Shown here piece by piece: positions 27,438 through 36,664 of a DNA stretch of 56,495 nucleotides (position 1 is the stretch's first letter; the number at the start of each line of letters is the position of its first letter). Under the pieces are notes generated by a model. That model was not told the DNA's origin and did not search any database. It saw only the letters and a list, made by a program, of their open reading frames with translations. The translations under genes were made by a program, and so were the position numbers. Source of the stretch: Planctomycetaceae bacterium (lineage in GTDB: Bacteria > Planctomycetota > Planctomycetia > Planctomycetales > Planctomycetaceae); the NCBI GenBank assembly GCA_020850695.1, contig JADZEF010000232.1:1-56495 (forward strand). Reading direction: 5' to 3'.

Positions 27438-28634
27438 ATGAAGCCGGTTGCCGCTGTTCTTGTACTCGCCGCCTCCCTGGCTGTGGGGTGGTTTGTCTAC
27501 CGGAACTCCGTCAGCCGCATGGAAGCCAAGTCGACGGCGTCTTCCCCGCCGAGTCTCGCGGTGCAGGTGATGAAGGTGCAGCGGCGGCGGATGGAAGAGC
27601 GAGTCGACCTGGTGGGCAGCCTGCAGGCCAACGCGACGGTGACGATTCGGGCGAAGACGACCGGGTATGTCACGCGGCTCCCCTTTGATGTCGGCGACCG
27701 GGTGAAGGCGGGGCAGCTCCTCGTCGAACTCGACACGACGCGGCACCAGGAACTGGTCAGCCGCGCGGAAGCTGCGCTCAAGGTTTCCAAGGCGCAGCTG
27801 CGGGCGCAAGAAACCCGGCGGTCGCAGGCGATCAAAGAACGCGACCGTCAGAATCTGCTGGCGAAGTCGCGTGTCAGCACGGCCGAGCAGCAGGAAGCCG
27901 CGGCCGCCTCCTTGTCGATTGCCGAGGCCGAGTTCGATCTGGAGCAGGCGCGCGTCGACCAGGCCGAGTCCGATCTGCTCCGCAGCCAGCTGTCGCTCGA
28001 AGAGACGCGGGTCATCGCTCCGATGGACGGCTTCGTTGCGTCCCGGCTCGTCGACTCGGGCGACCTCGCCGATCCGGCGAAGGACCTGCTGCAGATCGTC
28101 GATCTCTCGAAGGTGCGGACCGTCGTCCACGTCGTCGAGAAGGACTACGAGAAGATCCAGCAGGGGAACGGGCAGACGGCGACGGTTCGCGTCGACGCCT
28201 TTCCCAAGGAAACGTTTCGCGGAGTCGTCGTCCGCAAGGCCCCGGTCCTCGATCCACAGACTCGCACCGCGGCCGTGCAGATCGAGATTCCGAATCCGCG
28301 GCTGCTGCTGAAGCCGGGAATGCACGCCCGCGTCTCGATCGTCTACTCGGTCCACAACGATGCGGAAGTCATCCCGCTGGCGTCGCTGGTCGAGCACGGC
28401 GAGAAGCCGGCGCTCTACGTCGTGGAAGGCAACCCTCCGACGACGGTGCTGCACGAAGTGCAGACGGGACTGAACGACGGGGAGATGATTGAGATCATCT
28501 CGGGTCTGGACGACGACGACCGGGTGGTGACGCTCGGCACGCGGCTGATTCAGCATGGCCAGAAGGTGACGCCGGTCGAAGTGCCGTCGCAGGCCCTGGT
28601 CCATGCCAACGCGGCCGGCCACGGCGCCGAGTGA
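27438..28634 (+). CDS. HlyD-type periplasmic adaptor of an efflux pump
   Basis: A 398-residue membrane-fusion protein. The N-terminus is a single hydrophobic segment (residues ~3-22) serving as signal or anchor. The lipoyl half-motif GSLQANATVTIRAKTTGYV is followed by V-AGQLLVELD, a coiled-coil hairpin (~95-175, rich in Ala/Glu/Gln), the second lipoyl half ETRVIAPMDGFVASRLVDSGD, and a beta-barrel domain with LLLKPGMHARV. Such adaptors link an inner-membrane RND or ABC pump to an outer-membrane channel. No pump gene lies beside it, which is unusual; the next gene is convergent 27 nt away. The start ATG 27438 has GGGAGA 8 nt upstream. Confidence 0.9.
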   Translation: MKPVAAVLVLAASLAVGWFVYRNSVSRMEAKSTASSPPSLAVQVMKVQRRRMEERVDLVGSLQANATVTIRAKTTGYVTRLPFDVGDRVKAGQLLVELDTTRHQELVSRAEAALKVSKAQLRAQETRRSQAIKERDRQNLLAKSRVSTAEQQEAAAASLSIAEAEFDLEQARVDQAESDLLRSQLSLEETRVIAPMDGFVASRLVDSGDLADPAKDLLQIVDLSKVRTVVHVVEKDYEKIQQGNGQTATVRVDAFPKETFRGVVVRKAPVLDPQTRTAAVQIEIPNPRLLLKPGMHARVSIVYSVHNDAEVIPLASLVEHGEKPALYVVEGNPPTTVLHEVQTGLNDGEMIEIISGLDDDDRVVTLGTRLIQHGQKVTPVEVPSQALVHANAAGHGAE

Positions 28635-28661
28635 CCGTCGCCGGGCATCGACCGCGCCGGC

Positions 28662-29183
28662 CTATCGGCCGGGCTTCACGCCTGCCAGGCGATGGACGGC
28701 GTTCCATTCCTTCTCGGTGACCGGCTGAATCGAAAGCCGTGACCCGCGCTGCATCACCACCATCGTCGCGGTTTCCGGGTCCTCCGCGAGTTGCTCGCGC
28801 GTCACCGGCGTCTCAAACGTCTGCTGCCACCTCACGTCGACCATGTACCACGTCGGCGCGTCGGGCTTGCTTTTCGGGTCGTAGTGGTGGTCGTTCGGAT
28901 CGAACGCCGTATGGTCGGGATACCCGGCCCGCACGACTTCCATCGTCCCGGCGATGATGAGCGGGTCGCAGTTGCTGTGATACATCAGCACGCGATCGCC
29001 GACTTTCACGTCGTCGCGAAGCGAGTTGCGGGCCTGGTAGTTGCGGACACCGTCCCAGAAGGTCGTCTGCGTCGGCTCCTTCTCGAGATGTTGGATCGAG
29101 TACGACTCGGGCTCGGACTTGAACAGCCAGTACCTCCGCCCGGCTGTCGGTGTCGGGGACGCGGATGCCTTCTTCTTCGCCAT
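28662..29183 (-). CDS. EVE domain-containing protein
   Basis: A 173-residue protein starting at ATG 29183 with GGAAG upstream. After a basic N-terminal leader ([15 protein letters not shown]) comes the EVE domain: [50 protein letters not shown] and [11 protein letters not shown] domains belong to the PUA-like fold and bind modified bases in nucleic acids; in some genomes they are fused to restriction enzymes, but stand-alone copies like this are widespread and of uncertain role. It is convergent with the adaptor gene and divergent from gltX. The fold call is secure. Confidence 0.92.
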   Translation of the reverse strand: MAKKKASASPTPTAGRRYWLFKSEPESYSIQHLEKEPTQTTFWDGVRNYQARNSLRDDVKVGDRVLMYHSNCDPLIIAGTMEVVRAGYPDHTAFDPNDHHYDPKSKPDAPTWYMVDVRWQQTFETPVTREQLAEDPETATMVVMQRGSRLSIQPVTEKEWNAVHRLAGVKPGR

Positions 29184-29436
29184 GATCGCTGTCGCTTCCG
29201 GGGTGATGATCAATGAGCGACCATCATGCCGTCCGACGATTCGCAAATCCAAGCCATCCGGCGAGTCGCTTTCGGCAGTTGATCCGGATCCCGTTTCCGG
29301 CCGGAACGCTAGGCGGATGGCAGGCCGCGGATTAACCTTTGCCGCGAGTCCATTTCGGTGGACTTTCCCCGCCGGACCTTTGCGACGCGGGGTGGTCGGC
29401 TGGCTGTGTCCCTCACTCTCTCGCTTCAGATCTCCC

Positions 29437-31002
29437 ATGACCGTCCGCACCCGTTTCGCCCCCAGTCCAACCGGGTACATGCACATCGGAGGCATGCGAA
29501 CGGCGCTGTTCAACTGGCTGTGGGCCCGCCACAACAACGGAACGTTCATCCTCCGCATCGATGACACGGACGAAGAGCGCAACATGGAATCGGCGCTGGG
29601 ACCGATCCTCCAGGCGTTCCGCTGGCTCGACCTGACGTGGGACGAGGGACCCGAGATCGGCGGCCCGCACGGGCCCTATTTCCAGTCGCAGCGCAAGCCC
29701 CTCTATGCGGCCGCCGCCGAGCGCCTGCTTGCGGAGGGGAAAGCCTATCGCGATTTCGAGACTCCCGAGCAGATCAAGGCGGATCGCGAGGCGGCCGACA
29801 AGGAGAAACGCCCCTACATTAACATCCGGCGGTCATTGGAACTTTCGCCGGCCGAAATTGAACGGCTGGTGGCCGAAGGGAAACCTTCCGTCGTCCGATT
29901 CCTCGTCCCTCGCGACCGCACCATCGCCATCGATGACGCGGTGCGCGGGCACGTGGAATGGAACGGCGCGCTGATTCCCGATCCCGTCATCGTGCGGACG
30001 AACGGCGTCCCGCTCTACAACTTCGCTTCCGTGGTCGACGACGTCGCGATGGAGATCACGCATGTCATTCGGTCCGAGGAGCACCTGACCAATACCGCGG
30101 TGCAAGCCCTCATCTTCGAGGCACTCGGCGCGTCGTTTCCGGTGTTCGCTCACCTTCCCTATGTCGCGGCGCCCGCCTCGAAGGAGAAGCTGAGCAAACG
30201 GAAGCTCGACCAGTACCGAAAGAATCCCAGCTTCAAAAAGATGTTCGACCGCGGCGATAGCGTGTTCCCGAAGATCGGGCTGGGGGGGCAGGGGGGGCTC
30301 GATCCCGTGATGGTCGAATACTACGAGAAAATCGGCTATCTGCCGGATGCCATCGTGAATGCGCTGGCCCGATTGGGATGGTCGCTCGACGATCACACCG
30401 AGATCATGTCGCGGCAGACGATCATCGAGAATTTCACTCTCGACCGCGTCGTGAAGAACCCCGCCGGGCTCGATCCGGACAAGCTCTTCTCATTCCAGAG
30501 CCATTGGATGAGCGCTTTGCCGGCGGCCATGAAGGACGACGGCTGCATTCCCTATCTGGTGAAGGCCGGGCTCATCGCGCTGCAGGCCGACGGAACTGTC
30601 GCGCCGGACGTGCGGCTGTTCGTCGGCAAGGTGGTGGCGGCGCTCGGAGACCGGTTGAAGCTCTTCAGCGACATCCTCGACGCGAGCTACTTCTTCACCG
30701 AGACGCTGGAGTACGACGAGAAGAACTTCCAGAAGCGGGTCGCGAAGGAAGGGGTTCCGGCCCTGATGCGCGAGTTCCGAGCGCGGCTTGCCGAGACGGA
30801 AGACTGGTCGCCGACGAATCTCGAAGCGGTGCTCAATGCGTTTGCCACCGAGAAGAACGAGCCGGCGGCGACGTTCATTCATGCGCTGCGTCTGTGCGTG
30901 ACGGGGCAGTCCGTCGGCCCCGGCGTGTACGACTGCGCGGCGCTCGTCGGCAAGGATCGGTCGCTGGCGCGGATCGATGCGGCGCTGGCCAGGCTTGGCT
31001 AG
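29437..31002 (+). CDS. gltX: Glutamyl-tRNA synthetase
   Basis: A 521-residue class I aminoacyl-tRNA synthetase that charges tRNA-Glu in the cytoplasm. The nucleotide-binding HIGH-type motif appears as HIGG (residues 16-19) in [14 protein letters not shown]; the KMSKS-type motif appears as KEKLSKRK. Also visible are [27 protein letters not shown] and the C-terminal anticodon-binding helices. The start at ATG 29437 matches the family N-terminus; the frame is open upstream but non-coding in character. A glycine-rich insert (GLGGQGGLD) follows the KLSKR loop. Whether it discriminates Glu from Gln tRNA cannot be read here. It appears monocistronic, followed by a long repeat-bearing intergenic region. 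Confidence 0.96.
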   Translation: MTVRTRFAPSPTGYMHIGGMRTALFNWLWARHNNGTFILRIDDTDEERNMESALGPILQAFRWLDLTWDEGPEIGGPHGPYFQSQRKPLYAAAAERLLAEGKAYRDFETPEQIKADREAADKEKRPYINIRRSLELSPAEIERLVAEGKPSVVRFLVPRDRTIAIDDAVRGHVEWNGALIPDPVIVRTNGVPLYNFASVVDDVAMEITHVIRSEEHLTNTAVQALIFEALGASFPVFAHLPYVAAPASKEKLSKRKLDQYRKNPSFKKMFDRGDSVFPKIGLGGQGGLDPVMVEYYEKIGYLPDAIVNALARLGWSLDDHTEIMSRQTIIENFTLDRVVKNPAGLDPDKLFSFQSHWMSALPAAMKDDGCIPYLVKAGLIALQADGTVAPDVRLFVGKVVAALGDRLKLFSDILDASYFFTETLEYDEKNFQKRVAKEGVPALMREFRARLAETEDWSPTNLEAVLNAFATEKNEPAATFIHALRLCVTGQSVGPGVYDCAALVGKDRSLARIDAALARLG

Positions 31003-31210
31003 AGCGCGTTACCGCCGCGTTTTCCGATCCGATGAGGATTGGAATGACATGTTGACCATCACGGGTTATCCCCAGGGGCCAAGGAAACGACGGAGAGAAC
31101 CGAGAGGCACGGATGACATGACCCTGTTGTCCGCATGACTCACCTTCAAAATCTTCGCGCCACTCAAAGATTCACTGCGTGCACAACGGACGCAAACCGG
31201 GAAGAGGGAT

Positions 31211-31337
31211 GAATGAGGAACCCAGGAAGGCAGGAACAAGACAGGAGAACAAAGAGAAGCCTCTTGAAGTCCCTGTGCAAGCTTCCATTTTCTAGGGCGT
31301 TCCTGTGTTTTTTCCTGCCTTCCTGGGTTCCTCATTC
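31211..31337. repeat. Perfect 26-bp inverted repeat spanning 127 bp
   Basis: The arms 31211-31236 and 31312-31337 are exact reverse complements (core GAGGAACCCAGGAAGG). Symmetry continues imperfectly inward (ACAGGA on the left, TCCTGT on the right, with a one-base offset). The centre of about 75 bp has no coding potential. This layout fits a small non-autonomous element (MITE-like) or a long RNA hairpin at the end of gltX. No target-site duplication is obvious. Confidence 0.65.
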
Positions 31338-31521
31338 AACCTCTCCGACGACGGAAATTGAGGAAAACCCCCGGAAACTCAGCAGTCATCCGCTCATCCA
31401 CGGGGTTGCGGGGCTCCCGCGCTGGGAAATTCGTCCCATCCGTCGTTTCCGCGGTCCTGCTGCGGGCCGGAAAACTCGAAGGGAATGTGCTCTAAGCGGC
31501 ACGGATCTCACTCGGCCAACA

Positions 31522-31562
31522 GCATGAGGTCGGGCGAGGATGTTCCTCGACCGACCTCATGC
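31522..31562. terminator. Strong hairpin between convergent genes
   Basis: Twelve paired bases (GCATGAGGTCGG with its complement), one G/A mismatch and six more pairs (CGAGGA with TCCTCG) close a 3-nt loop, 41 nt in all. It lies 65 nt past the end of the leftward methyltransferase gene and about 520 nt past gltX. No T-run follows on either strand, so it is not a textbook intrinsic terminator. It may end or stabilise transcripts, or be a REP-like repeat. Confidence 0.45.
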
Positions 31563-31627
31563 GACGGCATTTCTGACCTGGGATCGTGTTCCCCGTCGGA
31601 TCGAATCCAGGTCGCACGAGACGTCTG

Positions 31628-32428
31628 TCACGGCGTTGTGGTGGTCGGCCCGGTCATCGGTTGCGTCGGAATCGGCGATGCCGTCGACAGGGGCGAGCGT
31701 CGTCCGAAACGCGGAATGAGCATCGGCACTTCGCGGCGGTAGCGGGCGTAATCGCCGATGTGCGAAGCCATCAGGTCGCGTTCTTCGAACACGATGGCGA
31801 TCAGGATGTAAGCCGTCAGTCCGATGGCGAACAGCAGATGCGAGATCGTCATCGTCGGCGCGGCCCAGAAAACGGTGATCCAACCGACGTACAGCGGGTG
31901 CCGCACCCAACGGTATGGGCCAGGAGTGACAAACCCGAGCGGACGACACTCCTTGCCGCGGAAATACAGCCATGACTGCCGCAGGCCAAACAGGTCGAAG
32001 TGGTTGATGAGGAAGGTCGTCGCGAGGACGATCAGCCACCCGCACGCGAACAGAGCGTAGAGAATGCCGCGAGCGATCGGATGTTGTACGTCCCAGATGA
32101 CGCCTCCCATCGGCCGCCACTGCCACATCAGCAGGATCAGGGCGAGGTTCGTGAAGAGCATGTACGTGCTGCGTTCCATCGGCTCGGGGACGATTCGCGT
32201 CCACCAGCGCTTGAACGCCGGACGGGCCATGACGCTGTGCTGGAGACCGAAGACCAGGACGAGCAGCGCATTGATCAGCAGGGCCGTCCCGAGAGGACCG
32301 ACGGCCGCGGAGTCGATCGAGCGCGGGACGAAGAAGTTCCCCAGGAACGCGACCATGCCCAGGAAGACGCCCAGGAACATCGTGTAGACAATGACGCCAT
32401 AAGCGAGAACGGAAGCACGTTTCAACAT
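31628..32428 (-). CDS. mddA: Methanethiol S-methyltransferase-like membrane protein
   Basis: A 266-residue integral membrane protein with about six hydrophobic segments. It resembles the MddA family, which methylates methanethiol to dimethyl sulfide with S-adenosylmethionine, itself part of the NnrU/isoprenylcysteine methyltransferase superfamily. Matching features are the N-terminal AYGVIVYTMFLGVFL, NFFVPRSIDS, LQHSVMARPAFKRWWTR, MERSTYMLFTNLAL, FLINHFDLFGLRQ and the SAM-binding end RWVRHPLYVGW...FEERDL. The Thr/Pro-rich tail of about 20 residues is not needed for the fold. ATG 32428 follows GGAG by 6 nt. Substrate assignment rests on similarity recalled from the family, not on a test. Confidence 0.82.
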   Translation of the reverse strand: MLKRASVLAYGVIVYTMFLGVFLGMVAFLGNFFVPRSIDSAAVGPLGTALLINALLVLVFGLQHSVMARPAFKRWWTRIVPEPMERSTYMLFTNLALILLMWQWRPMGGVIWDVQHPIARGILYALFACGWLIVLATTFLINHFDLFGLRQSWLYFRGKECRPLGFVTPGPYRWVRHPLYVGWITVFWAAPTMTISHLLFAIGLTAYILIAIVFEERDLMASHIGDYARYRREVPMLIPRFGRRSPLSTASPIPTQPMTGPTTTTP

Positions 32429-32650
32429 GAGAATCTCCGTCGGATGCGCGCAGGTCAGGGGGCGATCTCGCCCGGCTCAACGGAGCGGGGCGGAAACCTG
32501 GGCGCCGCTCTTTTGCGAGCGAAACCTGCCTGCCGAAGCGCAGTTCCCGCGGAAATGTGACACTCCTCAAACCGTCTCGGCTTAAGGCGATCGTATGGCG
32601 ATCGTGAAGGACGCCGCCAGAAGACATTGGACGACCGGCCCTGCGGCAAC

Positions 32651-33868
32651 CTACTCTTCGTCGCCCTGAGGTTCCGCGGGCGGGAGTCGCGGCGCCGGTC
32701 GATGCCGGGCCTGATGCAGCAACCCGCTGCCGCGATTCAGGGCCGCCGCCCCGAATTTCTCACGGATCCGGTCCGTTGCCGCATCGAGTTGCCGGTTCCT
32801 CTGCTCTTCGGGTTCGTCGAACAAGGTGCGCTGCACCTTCGTTGCGTGGTCGAAGTGGCTCACTCCGACGCCCAGCAGGCGGAGGCCCGGACATCCTCGC
32901 GGCAGGCCCTTTTCGAGAAGGTCCGCCGCAGCCTTCCAGAGGAGCTGCGTCGCATCCGTCGGCTCTGCCAGGGTCGTCGCGCGGGTGATCGTCCTGAAGT
33001 CGGCAAATCGGACTTTGATCTGCACCGCTCGGCCGCGCCGGTGGTGCGCCCGCAGTCGCCGGCCGACCTGCTCGGTCAATTCGAGAAGCCACGCTCGCAA
33101 TGCCTCGCGGTCCGAAATGTCGGCCGCGAAGGTTGTTTCGTGAGAGATGGATTTCGCTTCGCGATCGGGCACGACCCGCCGATCATCAATGCCGTGGGCC
33201 AGCCGCCACAGGTGATCGCCGTGCTGTCCGAAGTGCTGTCGCAGGAAGTCCGGCGTTCGCCGGCGGAGATCGGCGATCGTGCGGATGCCCATGTCGTCGA
33301 ACAGCGATCCTGTCACGCGTCCGACACCCCACAGACGTCCCACCGGCAGGGGATCGAGAAATTCCGGGATGCGCCCGGGGTCGACGACGACGAGGGCGTC
33401 GGGCTTCTTCAGGTCGCTGGCCACCTTCGCCAGGAACTTGTTGGGGGCGACGCCGACCGAGGCGATCAGTCCGACTTCTGACAGAATCTCGCGTTTAATG
33501 CGGCGAGCGACCTCGGGAGCCGGACCGAAAAGTCCCTCCGTTCCCGTGACATCGAGAAACGCTTCATCGAGCGACAGCGGCTCGACCAGCGGAGTGTAGC
33601 GATTCAGGATGTTTCGGATCTGGGCGGAAATCGCCGCATAGTGGTCCATCCGAGGACGAATGACAATGGCATCGGGACAGAGTCGCAGCGCCTTCGACGT
33701 CGGCATGGCGCTGTGGACACCGAACCTGCGCACGACATAGTTCGCCGCCGCCACGACGCCGCGGCCGGCGGGCGTGCCTCCGACGATGAGGGGCTTGCCG
33801 ACCAGCTCCGGCCGGTCCCGCTCTTCAACGGACGCATAGAACGCGTCCATGTCGACGTGGAGGATCAT
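32651..33868 (-). CDS. dinB: DNA polymerase IV
   Basis: A 405-residue Y-family translesion polymerase. It has the catalytic HVDMDAFYASVE (Asp6 and Asp8), the steric-gate region, the YTPLVEPLSLDEAFLDVT palm motif with the second acidic pair, the thumb SVGVAPNKFLAKVASD, the helix-hairpin-helix GVGRVTGSLFDDMGI and the little-finger domain SISHETTFAADI. QRTLF near residue 355 resembles the QxxLF beta-clamp-binding motif. After it lies a basic Pro/Arg-rich tail of about 45 residues. The start ATG 33868 matches the family exactly. It copies past DNA lesions at low fidelity. No LexA-type operator was recognised upstream. Confidence 0.96.
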   Translation of the reverse strand: MILHVDMDAFYASVEERDRPELVGKPLIVGGTPAGRGVVAAANYVVRRFGVHSAMPTSKALRLCPDAIVIRPRMDHYAAISAQIRNILNRYTPLVEPLSLDEAFLDVTGTEGLFGPAPEVARRIKREILSEVGLIASVGVAPNKFLAKVASDLKKPDALVVVDPGRIPEFLDPLPVGRLWGVGRVTGSLFDDMGIRTIADLRRRTPDFLRQHFGQHGDHLWRLAHGIDDRRVVPDREAKSISHETTFAADISDREALRAWLLELTEQVGRRLRAHHRRGRAVQIKVRFADFRTITRATTLAEPTDATQLLWKAAADLLEKGLPRGCPGLRLLGVGVSHFDHATKVQRTLFDEPEEQRNRQLDAATDRIREKFGAAALNRGSGLLHQARHRPAPRLPPAEPQGDEE

Positions 33869-33996
33869 GTCACGCTTTCAAGTCTCAACATCCCCATCGC
33901 GACGGTGGTCGATTGTGGATCATGGCTGTCTTTCGCCAGGAGAGGAAGATTCCGAACTCATCGGCCCGGCTGGTCCGTGAACATCGAATCGTCCCG

Positions 33997-34890
33997 TCAG
34001 CCGAGTTGGGGAAGTTTCCACTCCTTGCCGACGGTCTCCCCGACGGCGACGACATGAAACTTCAGCTTCAATCGTCCGTCGGCAATCGTGACCTTCGTGA
34101 ATCCCGGGCGGAACTCGGTGAGGTTGTAGCCGGGCGCCTTCTGCTCCTCGAGCCGGCGATCCTGATTGTAGAGGGCCGAGGGGAAAAGGATTTCCTGAAC
34201 CGGGGCATGATCGCTCCACCCGCGGATTCCGTTATGGAAGTGGCCATGGAACAGGGCCAGAATCCGGTGGGCGTGCCGCGACACAACTTCGTAGAGAGGC
34301 TTCTGCCCGTTCCTCGGATGAATGAACCAGCCCCGGTCGGGGTGCCTGTTGTCGTGAGCCGGGACGTGCATGCAGAGAATGACGAAGCGGTCCTGCTTTC
34401 CCGCTTCGGTGCAATGGCGATCGATCCACGCCGCCTGGTCGTCGCTGAGATAACCGTCGTGATCGCCGAAGCGGGCATTGTTGAGCAGCAGAAACCGAAG
34501 CCAGTGATGATCGACGACGGCGTCCACGGGATTGCGGATGTGCTTCTCGAACAACTCGTGCGGATCGTGGTTTCCGGGAATCTCATGCACGGGCTTGCCG
34601 ATCGTGTCGCGAATCGCCTTGTAGACGGCGTACTGAGGCTCCTGGCCCCCGTCCACGACGTCCCCCAGATGGAGAATGAGATCGCCCGAGGCTTTGGCCA
34701 GTTCGGCAGCCGTCTTCTTCCACTGATGGGCCGCCGATTCCTGGCGCTGATACCCCAGGTGGGTGTCACTGACCACCAGAAAAGAAAGCGGCCCCCGCGA
34801 CCGCTCGTCCGCACGCAAGGCCAGAGGGGCCAAGGTGATGCCCGCAGACAGGGCGCCCAGCGCGGTGCGGCGCGAGATTGTCCTTCGCAT
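33997..34890 (-). CDS. Tat-exported metallophosphoesterase
   Basis: A 297-residue calcineurin-like phosphoesterase. The N-terminus (MRRTISRRTALGALSAG) is a twin-arginine signal with SRRTAL, so the folded enzyme should be exported through Tat. The di-metal site motifs are in order: VSDTHLG, LGDVVDGG, PGNHDPHE, MHVPAHD and FHGHFHNG. It probably hydrolyses phosphomonoesters or phosphodiesters outside the cytoplasm; the substrate cannot be read. An in-frame ATG at 34920 would add ten residues and is a possible alternative start. It is divergent from the DUF58 gene and follows dinB's upstream region, with no obvious operon. Confidence 0.9.
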   Translation of the reverse strand: MRRTISRRTALGALSAGITLAPLALRADERSRGPLSFLVVSDTHLGYQRQESAAHQWKKTAAELAKASGDLILHLGDVVDGGQEPQYAVYKAIRDTIGKPVHEIPGNHDPHELFEKHIRNPVDAVVDHHWLRFLLLNNARFGDHDGYLSDDQAAWIDRHCTEAGKQDRFVILCMHVPAHDNRHPDRGWFIHPRNGQKPLYEVVSRHAHRILALFHGHFHNGIRGWSDHAPVQEILFPSALYNQDRRLEEQKAPGYNLTEFRPGFTKVTIADGRLKLKFHVVAVGETVGKEWKLPQLG

Positions 34891-35179
34891 GGCAGACTCA
34901 GGCTTCGGGGAGAAATTCATGCGGGCGCACTCTCTGAACGTGCCGATCGTCGGACCGGTTCTCGTTCCGGGATCATACTGTGAGTGGACGCCAGCGTCCG
35001 AGAGTTCGCAGAGGTTTTGAGTATCGGCGGCGAGGACGATCGCGAATAAGATCGATCACTGTCGGCCTTGCCGGCACGCATTGAGTCGCCTTTGCTCGCG
35101 GGAGGTCGAGCCGCGCATTTGCTCCCCGAGGCGAGTACCATGAATGGGCGTTCCGTCCCCCGCTCGTGGAGACCATTGC

Positions 35180-36217
35180 ATGCCGCCGACCGCCGACCGT
35201 CCCGGTCTCCGCAGTGCCTGGTGGCGCGCCCTCGGACCGACCGCCGCCGGACTCTGGAGAAAGCTGCGGCAGGCCCTCGTCGAGCAAACCGGCGAGCCAT
35301 CCCTCGCATCGGCCCTCGATTCCCCCGGACAGGATCGCTACCTCGACCCCGCCGTCCTGGCCCGCGTCGGATACTCACCCTTGTTGGCGCGGCTGGTTGT
35401 CGAAGGCTTCCTCAACGGACTGCACAAAAGCCCCTTTCACGGGTTCTCGGTCGAATTCGCCGACCACCGCGAATACGTCGCGGGCGACGACCTGAAGTAT
35501 CTCGACTGGCACCTCTTCGCCCGCACCGACCACTACTACATCAAGCGGTTCGAGGAAGAGACGAACCTGCGGTGCTACATCCTGCTCGACCGCTCGGCGT
35601 CGATGGCCTTCGGCACCGGGCTGCTGACGAAGTGGGATTACTCATGCTTCCTGGCGAGCTGCCTCGGATATCTGGTCCTTCGTCAGCAGGATGCGTGCGG
35701 CCTGGCGCTATTCGGCTCAAAGCCGGGGATGCTGGTGCAGCCCCGCTGCCGCCGTCCGCACCTGCGGCAGATGATGAAAGTGATGATGGAGAACCCGCCC
35801 TCCGGCGGGACCGACATGCCGGCGAGCCTGCGGACGATCGCCCGCAATCTCAAGCGCCGCGGGCTGGTGATCGTCATCAGCGATCTCATCGATGAACCCG
35901 AGCAGACGCTGAAAGCGATCCGCCTGCTGCGCAGTCAGCGGCACGACGTGCTGGTGTTCCACGTGCAGGACGCGGCGGAACTCGAATTCCCTTTCCAGGG
36001 TGCGACGCAGTTCCGCGATCTCGAAACCGGAGAGGAGCTGGAAATCGACCCGCAGGCGGTCCGCGAGCGGTACCTCGAGCAGATTCGTCAGGCGGCGGAG
36101 TATTACCGGAAAGGCCTGACCGACAGCGGCATCGACTATCACCTGATCAACACGCGGCAGCCCTACGACCAGGCACTGGCCACCTATCTGAATCGACGCG
36201 GCCGGCTGCGAAGGTAG
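35180..36217 (+). CDS. DUF58 domain (vWA-like) protein
   Basis: A 345-residue protein starting at ATG 35180, with GGAGA 7 nt upstream. DUF58 features are the GFSVEFADHREYVAGDDLKY segment followed by DWHLFARTD, and a vWA-like core with the metal-adhesion loop DRSASMAFG, SGGTDMPASL and VIVISDLID. DUF58 proteins are usually encoded next to MoxR ATPases that act on them; here the only MoxR gene in the window is about 29 kb away, so the pair, if it is one, is unlinked. No membrane segment is visible. The gene stands alone, convergent with the Trm112 gene. Confidence 0.92.
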   Translation: MPPTADRPGLRSAWWRALGPTAAGLWRKLRQALVEQTGEPSLASALDSPGQDRYLDPAVLARVGYSPLLARLVVEGFLNGLHKSPFHGFSVEFADHREYVAGDDLKYLDWHLFARTDHYYIKRFEEETNLRCYILLDRSASMAFGTGLLTKWDYSCFLASCLGYLVLRQQDACGLALFGSKPGMLVQPRCRRPHLRQMMKVMMENPPSGGTDMPASLRTIARNLKRRGLVIVISDLIDEPEQTLKAIRLLRSQRHDVLVFHVQDAAELEFPFQGATQFRDLETGEELEIDPQAVRERYLEQIRQAAEYYRKGLTDSGIDYHLINTRQPYDQALATYLNRRGRLRR

Positions 36218-36271
36218 ACGCTGCCCGTGAGGTCGTCACCGTGAGATCGGACAGGCTTCGAGGCACGGCGG

Positions 36272-36490
36272 TCACGTGGTGCGACCGTCGCGCTGCATGA
36301 CCGCTTTCCACTCGTCGACGGAGAGTTCGGTCGCTTCGTCGATCAACATGATGGGGATGTTGTCGCGCACGGCGAACTTCAACCGGCAGTTCGGATCGAC
36401 ACAGACGAGGCCGTCGCCGTCCTGCACCAGCTCGGAACGTGACTTGGGGCAGCGGAGCAAGCCTTGGACGGCGGGGAAACTGAACGGCAT
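36272..36490 (-). CDS. Trm112 family protein
   Basis: A 72-residue protein of the Trm112/YcaR (UPF0434) family: LLRCPKSRSELVQDGDGLVC, followed by DPNCRLKF and the conserved DNIPIMLIDEA. The metal-binding pattern differs from the usual four cysteines: CP..S then C-VDPNC, so one early Cys is Ser. In eukaryotes and archaea Trm112 activates methyltransferases acting on tRNA, rRNA and release factors; bacterial roles are less clear. The size is normal. It is followed 20 nt upstream by a small hairpin and then by the isomerase-like gene in the same direction. Confidence 0.88.
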   Translation of the reverse strand: MPFSFPAVQGLLRCPKSRSELVQDGDGLVCVDPNCRLKFAVRDNIPIMLIDEATELSVDEWKAVMQRDGRTT

Positions 36491-36509
36491 CGCGTGGCTT
36501 TACGGAGAA

Positions 36510-36527
36510 ACGGGCACGCCAGCCCGT
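36510..36527. repeat. Small hairpin in the isomerase-Trm112 gap
   Basis: ACGGGC and GCCCGT pair around a 6-nt loop. The GGGCA/GCCC core is shared with the other short palindromes in intergenic gaps of this window (36633-36660 and 55117-55184). Confidence 0.35.
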
Positions 36528-36632
36528 GAATCAGACTTCAAGACGCGGCATGCACTGGACAGGGTGGGTTGAGCGACGGCCTCTCGAACTCGATCAGCGA
36601 GAATCAGGTTTTGTCGGACTCGGCGTTGGAAC

Positions 36633-36660
36633 GTCGCACGGGCACGCTTGCCCATGCGAC
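36633..36660. terminator. 12-bp hairpin directly after the isomerase-like gene
   Basis: GTCGCACGGGCA pairs with TGCCCATGCGAC (one G-U type mismatch) around the loop CGCT. It begins 5 nt past the stop of the leftward isomerase-like gene. There is no T-run, so it may act as a transcript-end stabiliser or be a REP-like repeat rather than a true terminator. Confidence 0.45.
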
Positions 36661-36664
36661 AAAC

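Larger units (their letters stand above)
31003..31627. other. Convergent intergenic region of 625 bases with repeats
   Basis: No gene is supported between gltX and the convergent methyltransferase gene. It contains a 26-bp perfect inverted repeat (31211-31337) and a strong 41-nt hairpin (31522-31562), listed separately. Short ORFs on both strands around the inverted repeat begin with the same residues (MRNPGRQE) only because of the symmetry, and are not believed. The sequence is purine-biased and lower in GC than the flanking genes, consistent with a non-coding insertion or repeat. Confidence 0.5.

Noticed and set aside
31066..31527. Two short ORFs on opposite strands, both starting MRNPGRQE and sharing FLPSWVPHS
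   Set aside because: The identical starts come from the 26-bp inverted repeat; neither has a ribosome site or conserved content.
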